This document shows, in pieces, positions 15,409-28,328 of a stretch of 64,000 nucleotides of DNA. The notes beneath the pieces were generated by a model that did no database searches, was not told the DNA's origin, and worked only from the letters and a program-made list of their open reading frames with translations. The translations under genes and the position numbers were made by a program. Origin of the DNA: Cellulomonas chengniuliangii (GTDB taxonomy: Bacteria; Actinomycetota; Actinomycetes; Actinomycetales; Cellulomonadaceae); the NCBI RefSeq assembly GCF_024508335.1, contig NZ_CP101988.1:2728001-2792000 (forward strand), given 5' to 3'. Numbering within the stretch: the stretch's first letter is position 1; each line of letters opens with the position of its first letter.

Positions 15409-16305
15409 CTAGCGGCCCTCCCCGGTGAGGCCCGAGATGTACGCCTGGACCACCGAGGTGTCCTGGTCGCCCATGCCGAGCGCCGTGAGGTCGGAGAACG
15501 CCTCGTGCAGCCGATCGGCGATCACGGTGCGCGTCGTCGTGCGGTCCGCCTCCGCCCGGTAGGCCGCAAGGTCCTTGACCATGAACTTGGCCGCCCCGGA
15601 GACCCTGTAGTCCTTCTCGGCGAAACGCGTCGCCTTGTCGGCGAGGATCGTGCTGGCCGCGTAGCCGCCCTGGAGCAGCGTGAGCAGCCTGCCGACGTCG
15701 AGCCCCGCGCGCTCGGCGACGACGGCGGCCTCCGCGATCGCCACCAGCTGGGCCGCGCAGATGAGCTGGTTGCACGCCTTCGCGACCTGCCCCGCCCCCA
15801 GCGGGCCAAGATGCACGGGCGTCCCCATCAGGCTCAGCACGGGCATCACCTGGTCGACCAGGCCCCGTGGCCCCCCGACCATGATCGACATCGTGCCGGC
15901 GACGGCGCCGATCTCACCGCCGGACACCGGGGCGTCGACGAGCCGCAGCAGGTCCGTCCGCGCGGCCAGCTCAGCGTCGAGCTCGCGGACCCCGTCCGGC
16001 GAGACGGTGGAGCAGATGACGAGGACCGTCGGCCGCCGCAGCCCGGCGACGAGCCCGTCGGGGCCGTCGAGGAGGCCGCGCAGCTGCGGGAGGTCGGGCA
16101 GCATCACGAGGATCAGGTCGCAGGCCTCGGCCACCGCCCGCGCCGTGCTCACACCGGTGGCGCCGCGCTCGATGAGGGCGTCCGCGTTGCCGCGGCCGCT
16201 GTCGAGGAGCACGAGCCCGCGGCCCTCCGACGCGACGCCGTCCAGGACATGGCCGGCCATCGGCCTGCCCATCACGCCCAGTCCGATGAACCCGATGTCG
16301 GCCAT
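15409..16305 (-). CDS. NAD(P)-dependent beta-hydroxyacid dehydrogenase (HIBADH/tartronate-semialdehyde reductase family)
   Basis: 298 residues. Rossmann N-terminus IGFIGLGVMGRPMAGH, substrate-binding DAPVSGGEIGA, and the catalytic Lys in GAGQVAKACNQ. The family reduces or oxidises short beta-hydroxyacids such as tartronate semialdehyde or 3-hydroxyisobutyrate. ATG at 16305 is used because GGAGGTGGGG lies directly upstream; longer in-frame starts lack this. It is divergent from a D-2-hydroxyacid dehydrogenase followed by an IclR regulator, so a common hydroxyacid pathway is possible. Confidence 0.85.
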   Translation of the reverse strand: MADIGFIGLGVMGRPMAGHVLDGVASEGRGLVLLDSGRGNADALIERGATGVSTARAVAEACDLILVMLPDLPQLRGLLDGPDGLVAGLRRPTVLVICSTVSPDGVRELDAELAARTDLLRLVDAPVSGGEIGAVAGTMSIMVGGPRGLVDQVMPVLSLMGTPVHLGPLGAGQVAKACNQLICAAQLVAIAEAAVVAERAGLDVGRLLTLLQGGYAASTILADKATRFAEKDYRVSGAAKFMVKDLAAYRAEADRTTTRTVIADRLHEAFSDLTALGMGDQDTSVVQAYISGLTGEGR

Positions 16306-16417
16306 CCCCACCTCCATGTGAGCAGCGTGCGCGCGAACGCGTGCAGGCGGCCACACCGCGCGGACGCCATTACGGTCAACCTAGCAAACGCTGTTCACTC
16401 ACCTGTACGGTCGTGGC

Positions 16418-17479
16418 ATGAGCAGCACTTCCCCCGACCGTCTCCGCGTCGTCGTCGCCACCCCGCTCACCGACGAGCACTGCGCACTGCTGTCCCGGCT
16501 CGAGCCGCGGCTCGACGTCGTGTGCGACCAGGCCCTGCTCCCCCCGATGCGGTTCCCCGGCGACCACTCGGGCGACCCCGGCTTCACCCGCTCGGCAGCT
16601 GACCAGGCCCGGTTCGAGGCACTGGTCGACAGTGCGGAGGCCCTGTACGGCATCCCCGACACCGACCCCGCAGCCCTGCGCCGCACCGTGCGCGCCAACC
16701 CGCGGCTGCGGTGGGTGCACACAATGGCCGCCGGTGGCGGAGCCCAGGTCAAGGCGGCGGATCTCACACCCGACGAGCTCGAGCGTGTCGCCATCTCGAC
16801 ATCCGCGGGACCGCACAGCAGCACCCTCGCAGAGTTCGCCCTCTTCGCCGTGCTGGCCGGCGCCAAGTCGCTGCCCCGGCTCCAGGCGCAGCAGCAGGCG
16901 CGGACGTGGAGCAGCCGCTGGACCATGCGCCACCTCTCCGAGATGACTGTGCTCGTGGTCGGCCTGGGCAACATCGGACGCGCCACCGCGCGGCTCTTCG
17001 CGGCCACTGGCGCGCGGGTCATTGGGGTGAACCGCACCGTGCGAGCCGTCGACGGCGTTGAGGAGGTCGTCGGAGTCGACCGCCTGGCCGAGGTCGTCGG
17101 GCGCGCCGACGCCATCGTGAGCACCCTGCCCGGCACCGACCGCACGCGCCACCTGATCAGTAAGGACGTACTCGCGCAGGTGAGGCCAGGGGTCATTTTC
17201 GCGAACGTCGGCCGGGGCGACGTCGTCGACCAGGACGCCCTCGTCGAAGCGCTGCGCGACGGCCGTGTCGGGTTCGCGGGCCTCGACGTGGTGGCGGTCG
17301 AGCCTCTCCCCGCGGACGACCCGCTGTGGGGCTTCGAGAACGTGCTCATCTCGCCTCACACCGCCGCCCTCAGCAACCAGGAGGACCGCCGCATCGCCGA
17401 GCTGTTCGCAGCGAACGCCACGCGACTGCTCAACGGCGAGGAACTCGCCAACCGGATGAACACGGTCGACTTCTACTGA
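16418..17479 (+). CDS. D-2-hydroxyacid dehydrogenase
   Basis: 353 residues. NAD-binding motif VLVVGLGNIGRATARLF, catalytic-type residues in FANVGRGDVVDQDAL (Arg region), then VAVEPLPADDPLWG (Glu) and ISPHTAALS (His). It interconverts a 2-keto acid and its D-2-hydroxyacid in the cytoplasm. The start is probably leaderless: a TACGGT -10 box (16406-16411) is followed by six bases and the ATG. TACGGTC also occurs at 16371, a possible direct-repeat operator. An IclR gene follows. Confidence 0.88.
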   Translation: MSSTSPDRLRVVVATPLTDEHCALLSRLEPRLDVVCDQALLPPMRFPGDHSGDPGFTRSAADQARFEALVDSAEALYGIPDTDPAALRRTVRANPRLRWVHTMAAGGGAQVKAADLTPDELERVAISTSAGPHSSTLAEFALFAVLAGAKSLPRLQAQQQARTWSSRWTMRHLSEMTVLVVGLGNIGRATARLFAATGARVIGVNRTVRAVDGVEEVVGVDRLAEVVGRADAIVSTLPGTDRTRHLISKDVLAQVRPGVIFANVGRGDVVDQDALVEALRDGRVGFAGLDVVAVEPLPADDPLWGFENVLISPHTAALSNQEDRRIAELFAANATRLLNGEELANRMNTVDFY

Positions 17480-17550
17480 CCGTGCGGTCCCAGGCGCCAC
17501 GAGACCGCGTGCCCCACGGCGCCTCCGACGCAGCACCGATGGGAGATGGC

Positions 17551-18345
17551 ATGGCCCCGACATCCGACTCCGGGCGCAGCCCTGCTCCGGCTGTCACCCG
17601 CGCCGCCGCGATCCTCATCCTCCTGGCGGAACGCGGACAGCCGGTGGGGCTGGCCGACATCGCCCGTGCGCTCGGCGTCGCGAAGTCCTCGACGCTGAAC
17701 CTCTGCCTCGCGCTCGAACAAGCGGACCTCGTGCGGAAGACCGAGCAGGGGTACGCGCTCGGCCGCGCCACCGTGCGGCTCGGCGGCGCCTTCGTGCGCG
17801 AGTTCGACGTCGTCAGGGAGTTCTACCGCGTCTGCGCCGAGGCGCCAGCCCTCCAGAACGAGCTGCTCCAGATCGCCATGCTCGACGGCACGGACGTCCT
17901 GTACCTGGCCCGGCACGAGGGACGGGCGCCGTTGCGCCTTTCCGCGTCGATCGGGGACAGGTTCCCGGCCGCCATCACCGCAGTCGGGTGCGCCCTGCTT
18001 GCCGACCTCGACATGGACGAGGTCAGACGACGTTTCGCCGACCCTGCGGCGCTCCCCCGATGGACCGACCGCTCGGTCGCGACGGTAGACCGTCTCACTG
18101 CCAAGCTCGAGGCCACCCGGGCCCGCGGTTACGCGCTGGATGATGGCGAGACCCACCCGGGGATCGTGGGGATCGCGGTGGCGATCCCGCCCCGCACGTC
18201 CGCGGACCAGCAGCTGGCAATCGGCGTCTCCCTCATGACCACGCCTTCTGACACGGATCGGGAGCACGTCGTGGCAGCGCTGCTCGACGCGCGCGCCGCC
18301 CTCACCGCGCCGCAGCTGCGCACCGGCCCCGCATCGTCCAGCTGA
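17551..18345 (+). CDS. IclR-family transcriptional regulator
   Basis: 264 residues from the ATG at 17551, preceded by GGGAGA; an ATG four codons earlier is an alternative. Winged helix VTRAAAILILLAERGQPVGL with recognition region AKSSTLNLCLALEQ, then the IclR effector domain (ISIGDRFPAAITAVG-like and GYALDDGETHPGI segments). It likely controls the upstream hydroxyacid dehydrogenase and the divergent reductase in response to a small organic acid. Confidence 0.88.
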   Translation: MAPTSDSGRSPAPAVTRAAAILILLAERGQPVGLADIARALGVAKSSTLNLCLALEQADLVRKTEQGYALGRATVRLGGAFVREFDVVREFYRVCAEAPALQNELLQIAMLDGTDVLYLARHEGRAPLRLSASIGDRFPAAITAVGCALLADLDMDEVRRRFADPAALPRWTDRSVATVDRLTAKLEATRARGYALDDGETHPGIVGIAVAIPPRTSADQQLAIGVSLMTTPSDTDREHVVAALLDARAALTAPQLRTGPASSS

Positions 18346-18393
18346 CGACGTCTTAGGCTCGGCGGGTCAACTACTCGCCTCCCGAAGGAAGCC

Positions 18394-18798
18394 ATGCCCC
18401 GGATCCAGCTCTCGAGCATCTATGTCGACAATCAGGAGAAGGCACTGGCCTTCTACACGGACGTCCTGGGCTTCCAGCTGAAGCAGCACGTCCCGGTGGG
18501 GGCGTACGCATGGATCACGCTCGTCTCCGCCGACGACCCGGCCGGCCCCGAGCTCGTACTCGAGCCCGCAGCGCACAAGGCTGTGCAACCATACCGGCGG
18601 GCGCTCTACCGTGACCGCATTCCGGTGACCTCTTTTGCCGTCGACTCTGTGGACGCGGAATACGAGCGCCTGCGCGAACTCGGGGTCCGCTTCATGCAGA
18701 AGCCGACGACCACGGGACCGGTGACGGTCGCTGTCCTCGACGACACCTGCGGGAACCTCGTGCAGATCGCCTCGCCAGCGGCAAGCCCCGACGCCTGA
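18394..18798 (+). CDS. VOC-family protein
   Basis: 134 residues. Glyoxalase-like fold: IQLSSIYVDNQEKALAFY opening, LGFQLKQHVPVGAYAWITLV strand, and the late DDTCGNLVQIASP strand that carries the usual C-terminal metal-ligand region. Preceded by GAAGGAAG as a ribosome site. Substrate unknown. It is the last gene before the convergent rRNA operon. Confidence 0.82.
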   Translation: MPRIQLSSIYVDNQEKALAFYTDVLGFQLKQHVPVGAYAWITLVSADDPAGPELVLEPAAHKAVQPYRRALYRDRIPVTSFAVDSVDAEYERLRELGVRFMQKPTTTGPVTVAVLDDTCGNLVQIASPAASPDA

Positions 18799-18923
18799 CG
18801 TCGAGCAGGCCGTTGACCTGCGGTAATGCCCTCACAGAGGATCGTTCCGGGGCGCGCGGCGCATGGCGTCCCGCGCCCCGAGACGCTGCCGTGCGGGCCC
18901 CCGGGATCGGGGACGCGGGGGCA

Positions 18924-18963
18924 TGTCATGTGGGCAAAACAGCGTGTCATGTGGGTAAAACAG
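18924..18963. repeat. Two tandem 19-bp repeats beyond the rRNA terminator
   Basis: TGTCATGTGGGCAAAACAG (18924-18942) and TGTCATGTGGGTAAAACAG (18945-18963), one mismatch, 21-base period. The second copy overlaps the base of the terminator stem. Origin unknown; possibly remnants of an insertion-sequence end. Confidence 0.7.
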
Positions 18964-18997
18964 AAAGAGCCATCCCCATAGGGGATGGCTCTTTCTG
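18961..18997 (-). terminator. rRNA operon terminator
   Basis: Perfect 17-bp stem (18961-18977 with 18981-18997), three-base loop, followed on the minus strand by TTTTA. A classical Rho-independent terminator just after 5S. Confidence 0.92.
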
Positions 18998-19005
18998 AAT
19001 GATGT

Positions 19006-19122
19006 TCCGGCGGCGACCTACTCTCCCACACCCTGGCGAGTGCAGTACCATCGGCGCTGAAGGGCTTAGCTTCCGGGTTCGGAATGGGACCGGGCGTTTC
19101 CCCTTCGCTATGACCGCCGTAA
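19006..19122 (-). rRNA. rrf: 5S ribosomal RNA
   Basis: On the minus strand it starts TTACGGCGGTCATAGCG and holds GAACCCGGAAGCTAAG and the closing GTCGCCGCCGGA, the conserved 5S pattern. About 117 nt; ends are accurate to a few bases. Confidence 0.93.
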
Positions 19123-19202
19123 CTCTATGGAGATATGAATCTCGGGATGATTCCCGTTCGTATCTCGGGAACCGCACAGTGGACGCGTAGCAATGTAGTG
19201 TG

Positions 19203-24229
<5,027 letters not shown>

Positions 24230-24440
24230 GATGTCTCATGGCACCCCACCACCGAAGCGGCAAGGAAACCGACACACGAAACAGCCCCACCCGAAAGCAG
24301 GGCCAGTTAATTCGGCTGATTCGAAGACGCCACCCACGGGGTGGACAACGCCTCCATGTCAACCAAGACTCACCAACCAGCAACCCCCCACCAAAAAGCG
24401 GGGAACCACCAGACGATGAACCATCTTGGCATCGACTACT

Positions 24441-24470
24441 TGGCACACTGTTGAGTTCTCAAGGAACAGA
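24441..24470 (-). promoter_or_regulatory. rRNA leader antitermination (boxA-like) element
   Basis: On the minus strand TGTTCCTTGAGAACTCAACA then GTGTGCCA, the conserved actinobacterial rrn leader element thought to load the Nus antitermination complex. Confidence 0.7.
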
Positions 24471-24517
24471 CGCTCATCCCGTCAGACCCTCTCGGGCCCT
24501 CGTGAGGCGGCTATTCA

Positions 24518-24545
24518 ATCTTACCGCATTTCCTCATCCCGTCAA
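24518..24545 (-). promoter_or_regulatory. rRNA promoter proximal to 16S (P3)
   Basis: -35 TTGACG (plus 24540-24545), 16-base spacer, -10 TAAGAT (plus 24518-24523). About 290 bases upstream of mature 16S. The 12-mer TGACGGGATGAG over the -35 recurs at plus 24473-24484 without a good -10. Confidence 0.8.
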
Positions 24546-24653
24546 ATTCTCTTTTTCGGAGAATCTCTCGCGGTGAGGCACTTCCTATCCTAGGCGCATT
24601 TCGGAGGCGGTCTAAACCGCCTTCTCATCGAGCCGGGGATCGCTGCTCTCCAG

Positions 24654-24718
24654 GGGACCGGCCACCGTGGTGAACCCTCGGTGTCCGTTGCTCGCTCGGA
24701 GGCAACTTCGCTAACTTA
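24654..24718 (-). repeat. rRNA promoter-leader module, copy A
   Basis: About 65 bases that match 24841-24907. Shared blocks include GGGACCGGCCACCG and CGGTGTCCGTTGCTCGCTCG on the plus strand and the AACTTA (-10) end. It forms the transcribed start of promoter P2. Confidence 0.75.
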
Positions 24719-24741
24719 GCGGAGGTCTTCCCGCCCGTCAA
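24713..24741 (-). promoter_or_regulatory. rRNA promoter P2
   Basis: -35 TTGACG (plus 24736-24741), 17-base spacer, -10 TAAGTT (plus 24713-24718), followed by the conserved leader copy A. Confidence 0.75.
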
Positions 24742-24790
24742 ACCTGCGTGCGCTGGCTGCCGGGCGTCTACCGCCTCCCCGCACACCGGT

Positions 24791-24815
24791 GGATCAACGG
24801 CATGACCGTTGATCC
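24791..24815. promoter_or_regulatory. Perfect 10-bp inverted repeat between P1 and P2
   Basis: GGATCAACGG, CATGA, CCGTTGATCC. Could be a regulator site upstream of P2 or an RNA hairpin in the P1 transcript. Confidence 0.45.
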
Positions 24816-24840
24816 GTGCTGTCTGGGGATGTCTCTCCGT

Positions 24841-24907
24841 GGGACCGGCCACCGGGTTTCTCACCTGCGGTGTCCGTTGCTCGCTCGGAAGCGACTGCGC
24901 AAACTTA
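24841..24907 (-). repeat. rRNA promoter-leader module, copy B
   Basis: Partner of copy A, 187 bases upstream of it in transcription order. Same blocks, downstream of the P1 -10 box. Confidence 0.75.
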
Positions 24908-24930
24908 ACCCAGTGGCGCCCACCGGTCAA
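24902..24930 (-). promoter_or_regulatory. rRNA promoter P1
   Basis: -35 TTGACC (plus 24925-24930), 17-base spacer, -10 TAAGTT (plus 24902-24907), the same -10 as P2. Confidence 0.72.
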
Positions 24931-25007
24931 AGCCGCTGGCAGCGCCGCCCTGCCCGGCCGGAGCCACGCGGGGAGCCTCTCGCGGATGCCGGGGGCATCG
25001 TCGTCCG

Positions 25008-25859
25008 TCAGCTCCTGACCGGCATCGGCCCCGCGCGGAGGCGGGCGGCGGCCGTCGCGAAGGCGATGACGACAGCGGCCGCGACGGCCGCGAGCGCGGT
25101 GGCGGTGGACGCGGGGATCCCCTCGAGGCGCGCCTGGGCGATCCACCCGAGTCCCCAGACGATCGCCGCGGCCACCGCGAGCCGCCCACGCCCGTAGACG
25201 GCGATGGCCACGCCCACCGCTGCCACGACGGCGAGCACCGCGACCGCCCACCACTGCGGCGTGGTCCCGCCGTCGACGCCTGCGCCGTACAACGCCGCCG
25301 CGATGTTGGCGCATGTCGCGACGCACACCCACCCCAGGTACAGGCCCATCGTCCCGTCCGCGACCACTGCCTCCACCCGGCCGCGGGGCCGCGTGGTCAC
25401 GAGCCGGCGGAAGGTCTCGGCGAGGACCGCGAGCAGCACGACGATCACGACCACGCTCAGCAGCACCACGCCGGCCTGCACGACGAAGATCCAGGCGGCG
25501 TTGAGCACGAGCGAGGCGGTCACGAGCCAGGCGATGCGACGGGGGTCGACGGCGTCGGTCCACTGCCACACCGTGTAGGCGCCCAGGCCGATGTAGATCA
25601 CGGTCCAGATCGAGAACGCGCCTGAGCCAGGAGCCAGCAGGGTGGACTCGCTGGACAGCAAGCCGTCAGCCGCCTCCGCGATCGGGGTGCCGCCCAGCGC
25701 CCCTGAGCCGATGAACGAGGCGACGACACAGACGACGTAGACCACGGTGACGATGGCCTGGCGGACGCGGGGCGACCGATCGGGCGTCTGAGGAGCCATG
25801 CCGCGGGCGCTCTCCCCTGTGCCGCCGCGCCGCGCCGAGTCCCGTGCCGAGTCCCGCAT
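25008..25859 (-). CDS. TspO/MBR-like tryptophan-rich membrane protein
   Basis: 283 residues with about nine hydrophobic segments. VVASFIGSGALGGTPIAEAA, FSIWTVIYIGLGAYTVWQW and GLYLGWVCVATCANIAAAL match the pattern of actinobacterial proteins annotated as tryptophan-rich sensory/TspO-like, although it is longer than classical TspO. These may bind tetrapyrroles or act in stress signalling; the role is unproven. Start at 25859 is chosen for the GGGAGGGG upstream; an ATG 20 codons later is possible. It lies divergent from a NUDIX gene and upstream of the rRNA promoters. Confidence 0.7.
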   Translation of the reverse strand: MRDSARDSARRGGTGESARGMAPQTPDRSPRVRQAIVTVVYVVCVVASFIGSGALGGTPIAEAADGLLSSESTLLAPGSGAFSIWTVIYIGLGAYTVWQWTDAVDPRRIAWLVTASLVLNAAWIFVVQAGVVLLSVVVIVVLLAVLAETFRRLVTTRPRGRVEAVVADGTMGLYLGWVCVATCANIAAALYGAGVDGGTTPQWWAVAVLAVVAAVGVAIAVYGRGRLAVAAAIVWGLGWIAQARLEGIPASTATALAAVAAAVVIAFATAAARLRAGPMPVRS

Positions 25860-26012
25860 GCCCGCCCCTCCCGGTCGTGTGGGCGTCACGCGACGTCATT
25901 GTCGGCGCGACGCGGGTCAAGCATTCCGTCAATCACGCGGAACCGCCCGTCGAGCGGCTGGGGAGCGCCCGTCCAAGCGTGGCGTGGCTCCGCCGTCCCC
26001 TACGGTCGTCGG

Positions 26013-26636
26013 GTGCCACGACAAGCCGTGCCTGCCCGCCACGAGACCTCTGCCCCGACGGACGAGCCGGACCCGGCCGCCCGCACCGAGGGCGCGCTCG
26101 ACCGCGTCCGCTCCGAGCTGGCCCGGTGGACGGCGCCCGACGCGCGGCAGGAGCGCCTCCGTGCGGACTACCTGGCCCACGTGCGCGCCCACGGGACGGC
26201 GGCCCTCACCAAGGGCGGCCATCCGGCGCACCTCACCGCCAGCTGCGTGGTGCTGTCGGAGGACCTCGCCGAGACGCTGCTCTGCTTCCACCGGAAGGGC
26301 CAGTTCTGGGTGCAGCTCGGCGGGCACCTCGAGGCGTCGGACCGTTCGCTCCTCGACGCCGCGCGTCGGGAGGCGCGCGAGGAGAGCGGGGCGATGACGG
26401 TCCAGATCCTCGGCGAGGCCCCCTTCGACCTCGACCGCCACGCGCTCTCGGGCGGCTGGACGTGCGCGGAGCACCTCGACGTCGGGTTCGTGGCGGTGGT
26501 GCCGCGCGCCGCCGCCGTCGCGGCGAGCGACGAGAGCGAGGCTGTGGCCTGGTGGCCGGTCAGCGCGCTGCCCGCGGACTCGGTCTCCGGGCTCGCCGAC
26601 CGGGTGAGCCGGGCCCGCCGTCACGCCGCCATGTGA
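26013..26636 (+). CDS. NUDIX hydrolase
   Basis: 207 residues. The NUDIX box is GGHLEASDRSLLDAARREAR then EESGA (loose GX5EX7REUXEE form), preceded by KGQFWVQL. Cleaves a nucleoside-diphosphate-X compound; the substrate is unknown. GTG start at 26013 is supported by a TACGGT -10 box (26001-26006) six bases upstream, which indicates a leaderless mRNA. Confidence 0.85.
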   Translation: MPRQAVPARHETSAPTDEPDPAARTEGALDRVRSELARWTAPDARQERLRADYLAHVRAHGTAALTKGGHPAHLTASCVVLSEDLAETLLCFHRKGQFWVQLGGHLEASDRSLLDAARREAREESGAMTVQILGEAPFDLDRHALSGGWTCAEHLDVGFVAVVPRAAAVAASDESEAVAWWPVSALPADSVSGLADRVSRARRHAAM

Positions 26637-26757
26637 CCGGTTGAGCAGCCGGGCGCTCCACCTCGGGCGCCGCCAGGACGCGCACGTGGAGTGAGCGGGC
26701 GGGCGAGGGGACGATGCTCCCCCTGCCGTCCGGCGGGCCCGCGCCTACCGTGGACGG

Positions 26758-27504
26758 ATGGCGATGCTCGCGTCCGCACTCGCGCAGGCCGCGTCGACGC
26801 GCACCGGGCACGCGTGCGAGGAGGGCGCCGGGTTCCTGCACGAGCCCGTCTCCGCCGTGACGAGCCTGGCCTTCGTCGTCGCGGGGGGACTCGTCATCAT
26901 CGACGGCCTGCGCGCCGCACGGGCGGGGAACAGCCCTCCGGGCGCGCACCCGGGAACGGTCGCCTACGCGGCGCTCGTCGCGGGCATCGGGGTGGGCTCG
27001 GTGATCCAGCACGGCCCCGACCCGGCCTGGTCTGACGTCGCCCACGACCTGCCGCTGGTCGCCACGCTCGCGTTCGTCGCCGCCGACTCCGCAGCCGCCC
27101 TCGCCGGCAGGCGCCGCGCGTGGTGGTGGTGGGCCGCGCCGAGCATCGCGCTCGTCCCCGTCATGGCCGCGGCGCCCGAGGCCGCCGACGCCGCGCAGGC
27201 CGGCATCGCGACAGCAGCGGTGGCGCTGACACTCGCCCGGGCCTGCGCGACCCCGCGCCTGCGGCGACGCATCACGGCGAGCATGGGCGTGCTCGGGATC
27301 GGCGCCGCGATCGGCGCCCTCACCCGTGCGGGCGGTCCCTGGTGCGTGCCGGAGAGCGTGTGGCAAGGGCACGGAGCGTGGCACGTGCTGGCGGCGGCCG
27401 CGCTCGTGGTGCTCGCCCCCGTGATCGGCGATCCGGGAGGGCCCGGGCCCACGGGCGATCAGCAGGGGGTTGAGGCCTCCCCCGCGCGCTGGTGGCCCGC
27501 CTGA
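26758..27504 (+). CDS. Multi-pass membrane protein resembling the CREST hydrolase superfamily
   Basis: 248 residues with about seven membrane helices. Conserved-looking polar positions are CEEGAGFLHEPVSAVTSLAF near the N-terminus, QHGPDPAWSDVAHDLP in the middle and the late HGAWHVLAAAAL. The Glu/Ser, Asp/His and HxxxH arrangement resembles alkaline-ceramidase-like (CREST) membrane metal hydrolases. Assignment is by pattern and not certain. A TACCGT -10 lies six bases before the ATG. The 3' end overlaps the convergent DinB gene by 46 bases. Confidence 0.6.
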   Translation: MAMLASALAQAASTRTGHACEEGAGFLHEPVSAVTSLAFVVAGGLVIIDGLRAARAGNSPPGAHPGTVAYAALVAGIGVGSVIQHGPDPAWSDVAHDLPLVATLAFVAADSAAALAGRRRAWWWWAAPSIALVPVMAAAPEAADAAQAGIATAAVALTLARACATPRLRRRITASMGVLGIGAAIGALTRAGGPWCVPESVWQGHGAWHVLAAAALVVLAPVIGDPGGPGPTGDQQGVEASPARWWPA

Positions 27505-28067
27505 CGCGCTGCGGCCTCGATGCGCGCTCGGTGCTCCGCCCAGCCGTCAGCGCCTCGGTCGGCGATGTTCGGGTCCCCCGCGCGCATCCCGGCGGCGCCG
27601 TCGATGAGCTCGCGGATGATGTCGGCGTGGCCTGCGTGACGGGCAGTCTCCACAGCCATGTGCACCAGGATCTGGTGCAGCGTGACCCTCCGGCGGTCCG
27701 GGCCCCACCATGGCACCTCGCCCACGGTGTCGATGGGCAGTGCGCGGATGGTCGCGTCGCTGTGCTCGGCCGAGTAGTGGTGCAGGTCGATGATCTCGGC
27801 CCGGGTCTCCTCGGCCGTGGCCCACATGTCCGCCTCCGGAGCCGCGTCCTGCGCGAACCACGGCAGCAGCCGGTCGGCGGGACGCCCGAACACCTCTCCG
27901 AAGTACCCGATCTGCACGCTCGCCACATGCTTCACGAGGCCGAGCAGGTTGGTGCCCGTGGGGGTCATGGGCCGGCGCGCGTCGTACTCGCCGAGCCCGT
28001 CGAGCTTGCCGAGCAGGTCGGCGCGCCGCGCCTGCAGCACCGTGAGCAGGGTCTCCTTGGGGTCCAT
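27459..28067 (-). CDS. DinB-family protein
   Basis: 202 residues. Four-helix DinB/DUF664 fold: LTVLQARRADLLGKLDGL opening, GLVKHVASVQIGYFGEVFG with the first metal-ligand His, and LHQILVHMAVETARHAGHAD with the C-terminal His pair. Such proteins bind a divalent metal; some are thiol transferases using mycothiol or bacillithiol. Function here is unknown. A CATAGT box sits six bases before the ATG. Convergent overlap with the upstream membrane-protein gene. Confidence 0.8.
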   Translation of the reverse strand: MDPKETLLTVLQARRADLLGKLDGLGEYDARRPMTPTGTNLLGLVKHVASVQIGYFGEVFGRPADRLLPWFAQDAAPEADMWATAEETRAEIIDLHHYSAEHSDATIRALPIDTVGEVPWWGPDRRRVTLHQILVHMAVETARHAGHADIIRELIDGAAGMRAGDPNIADRGADGWAEHRARIEAAARQAGHQRAGEASTPC

Positions 28068-28118
28068 CGCGCCACTATGACGCGAGGCGGTGACATCCGC
28101 CTCGCGCCATAGCGACGG

Positions 28119-28328
28119 CTACTGCCGGGTGAGGTCCACCCCGGCCTGGGCGGCGAAGTCCTCGATCAGGCGGCGTCCTTGCGCATCAGCCGCAGCGCGG
28201 ATGGCCGACAGCACGACGTTCGGCCGCGAGGCGCTGTTCAGGGTGTTCGGGTTCGAGGACTTCACCGCGGGCTTCACCGACAGCACGCTCGACCCCATCC
28301 GGGCCGCACGGTTACCCATCCCGCTCAT
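28119..28328 (-). CDS. Hypothetical small protein, 69 residues
   Basis: Reads MSGMGNRAARMGSSVLSVKP, later VVLSAIRAAADAQGRRLIED and ends AGVDLTRQ. Third positions are nearly all G or C and the composition (Lys, Asn, Ser, Val) is unlike a shadow frame, so it is probably real. It begins within the end of the Mut7-C gene (17-base overlap). The start could also be the fourth or eleventh codon. No family recognised. Confidence 0.5.
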   Translation of the reverse strand: MSGMGNRAARMGSSVLSVKPAVKSSNPNTLNSASRPNVVLSAIRAAADAQGRRLIEDFAAQAGVDLTRQ

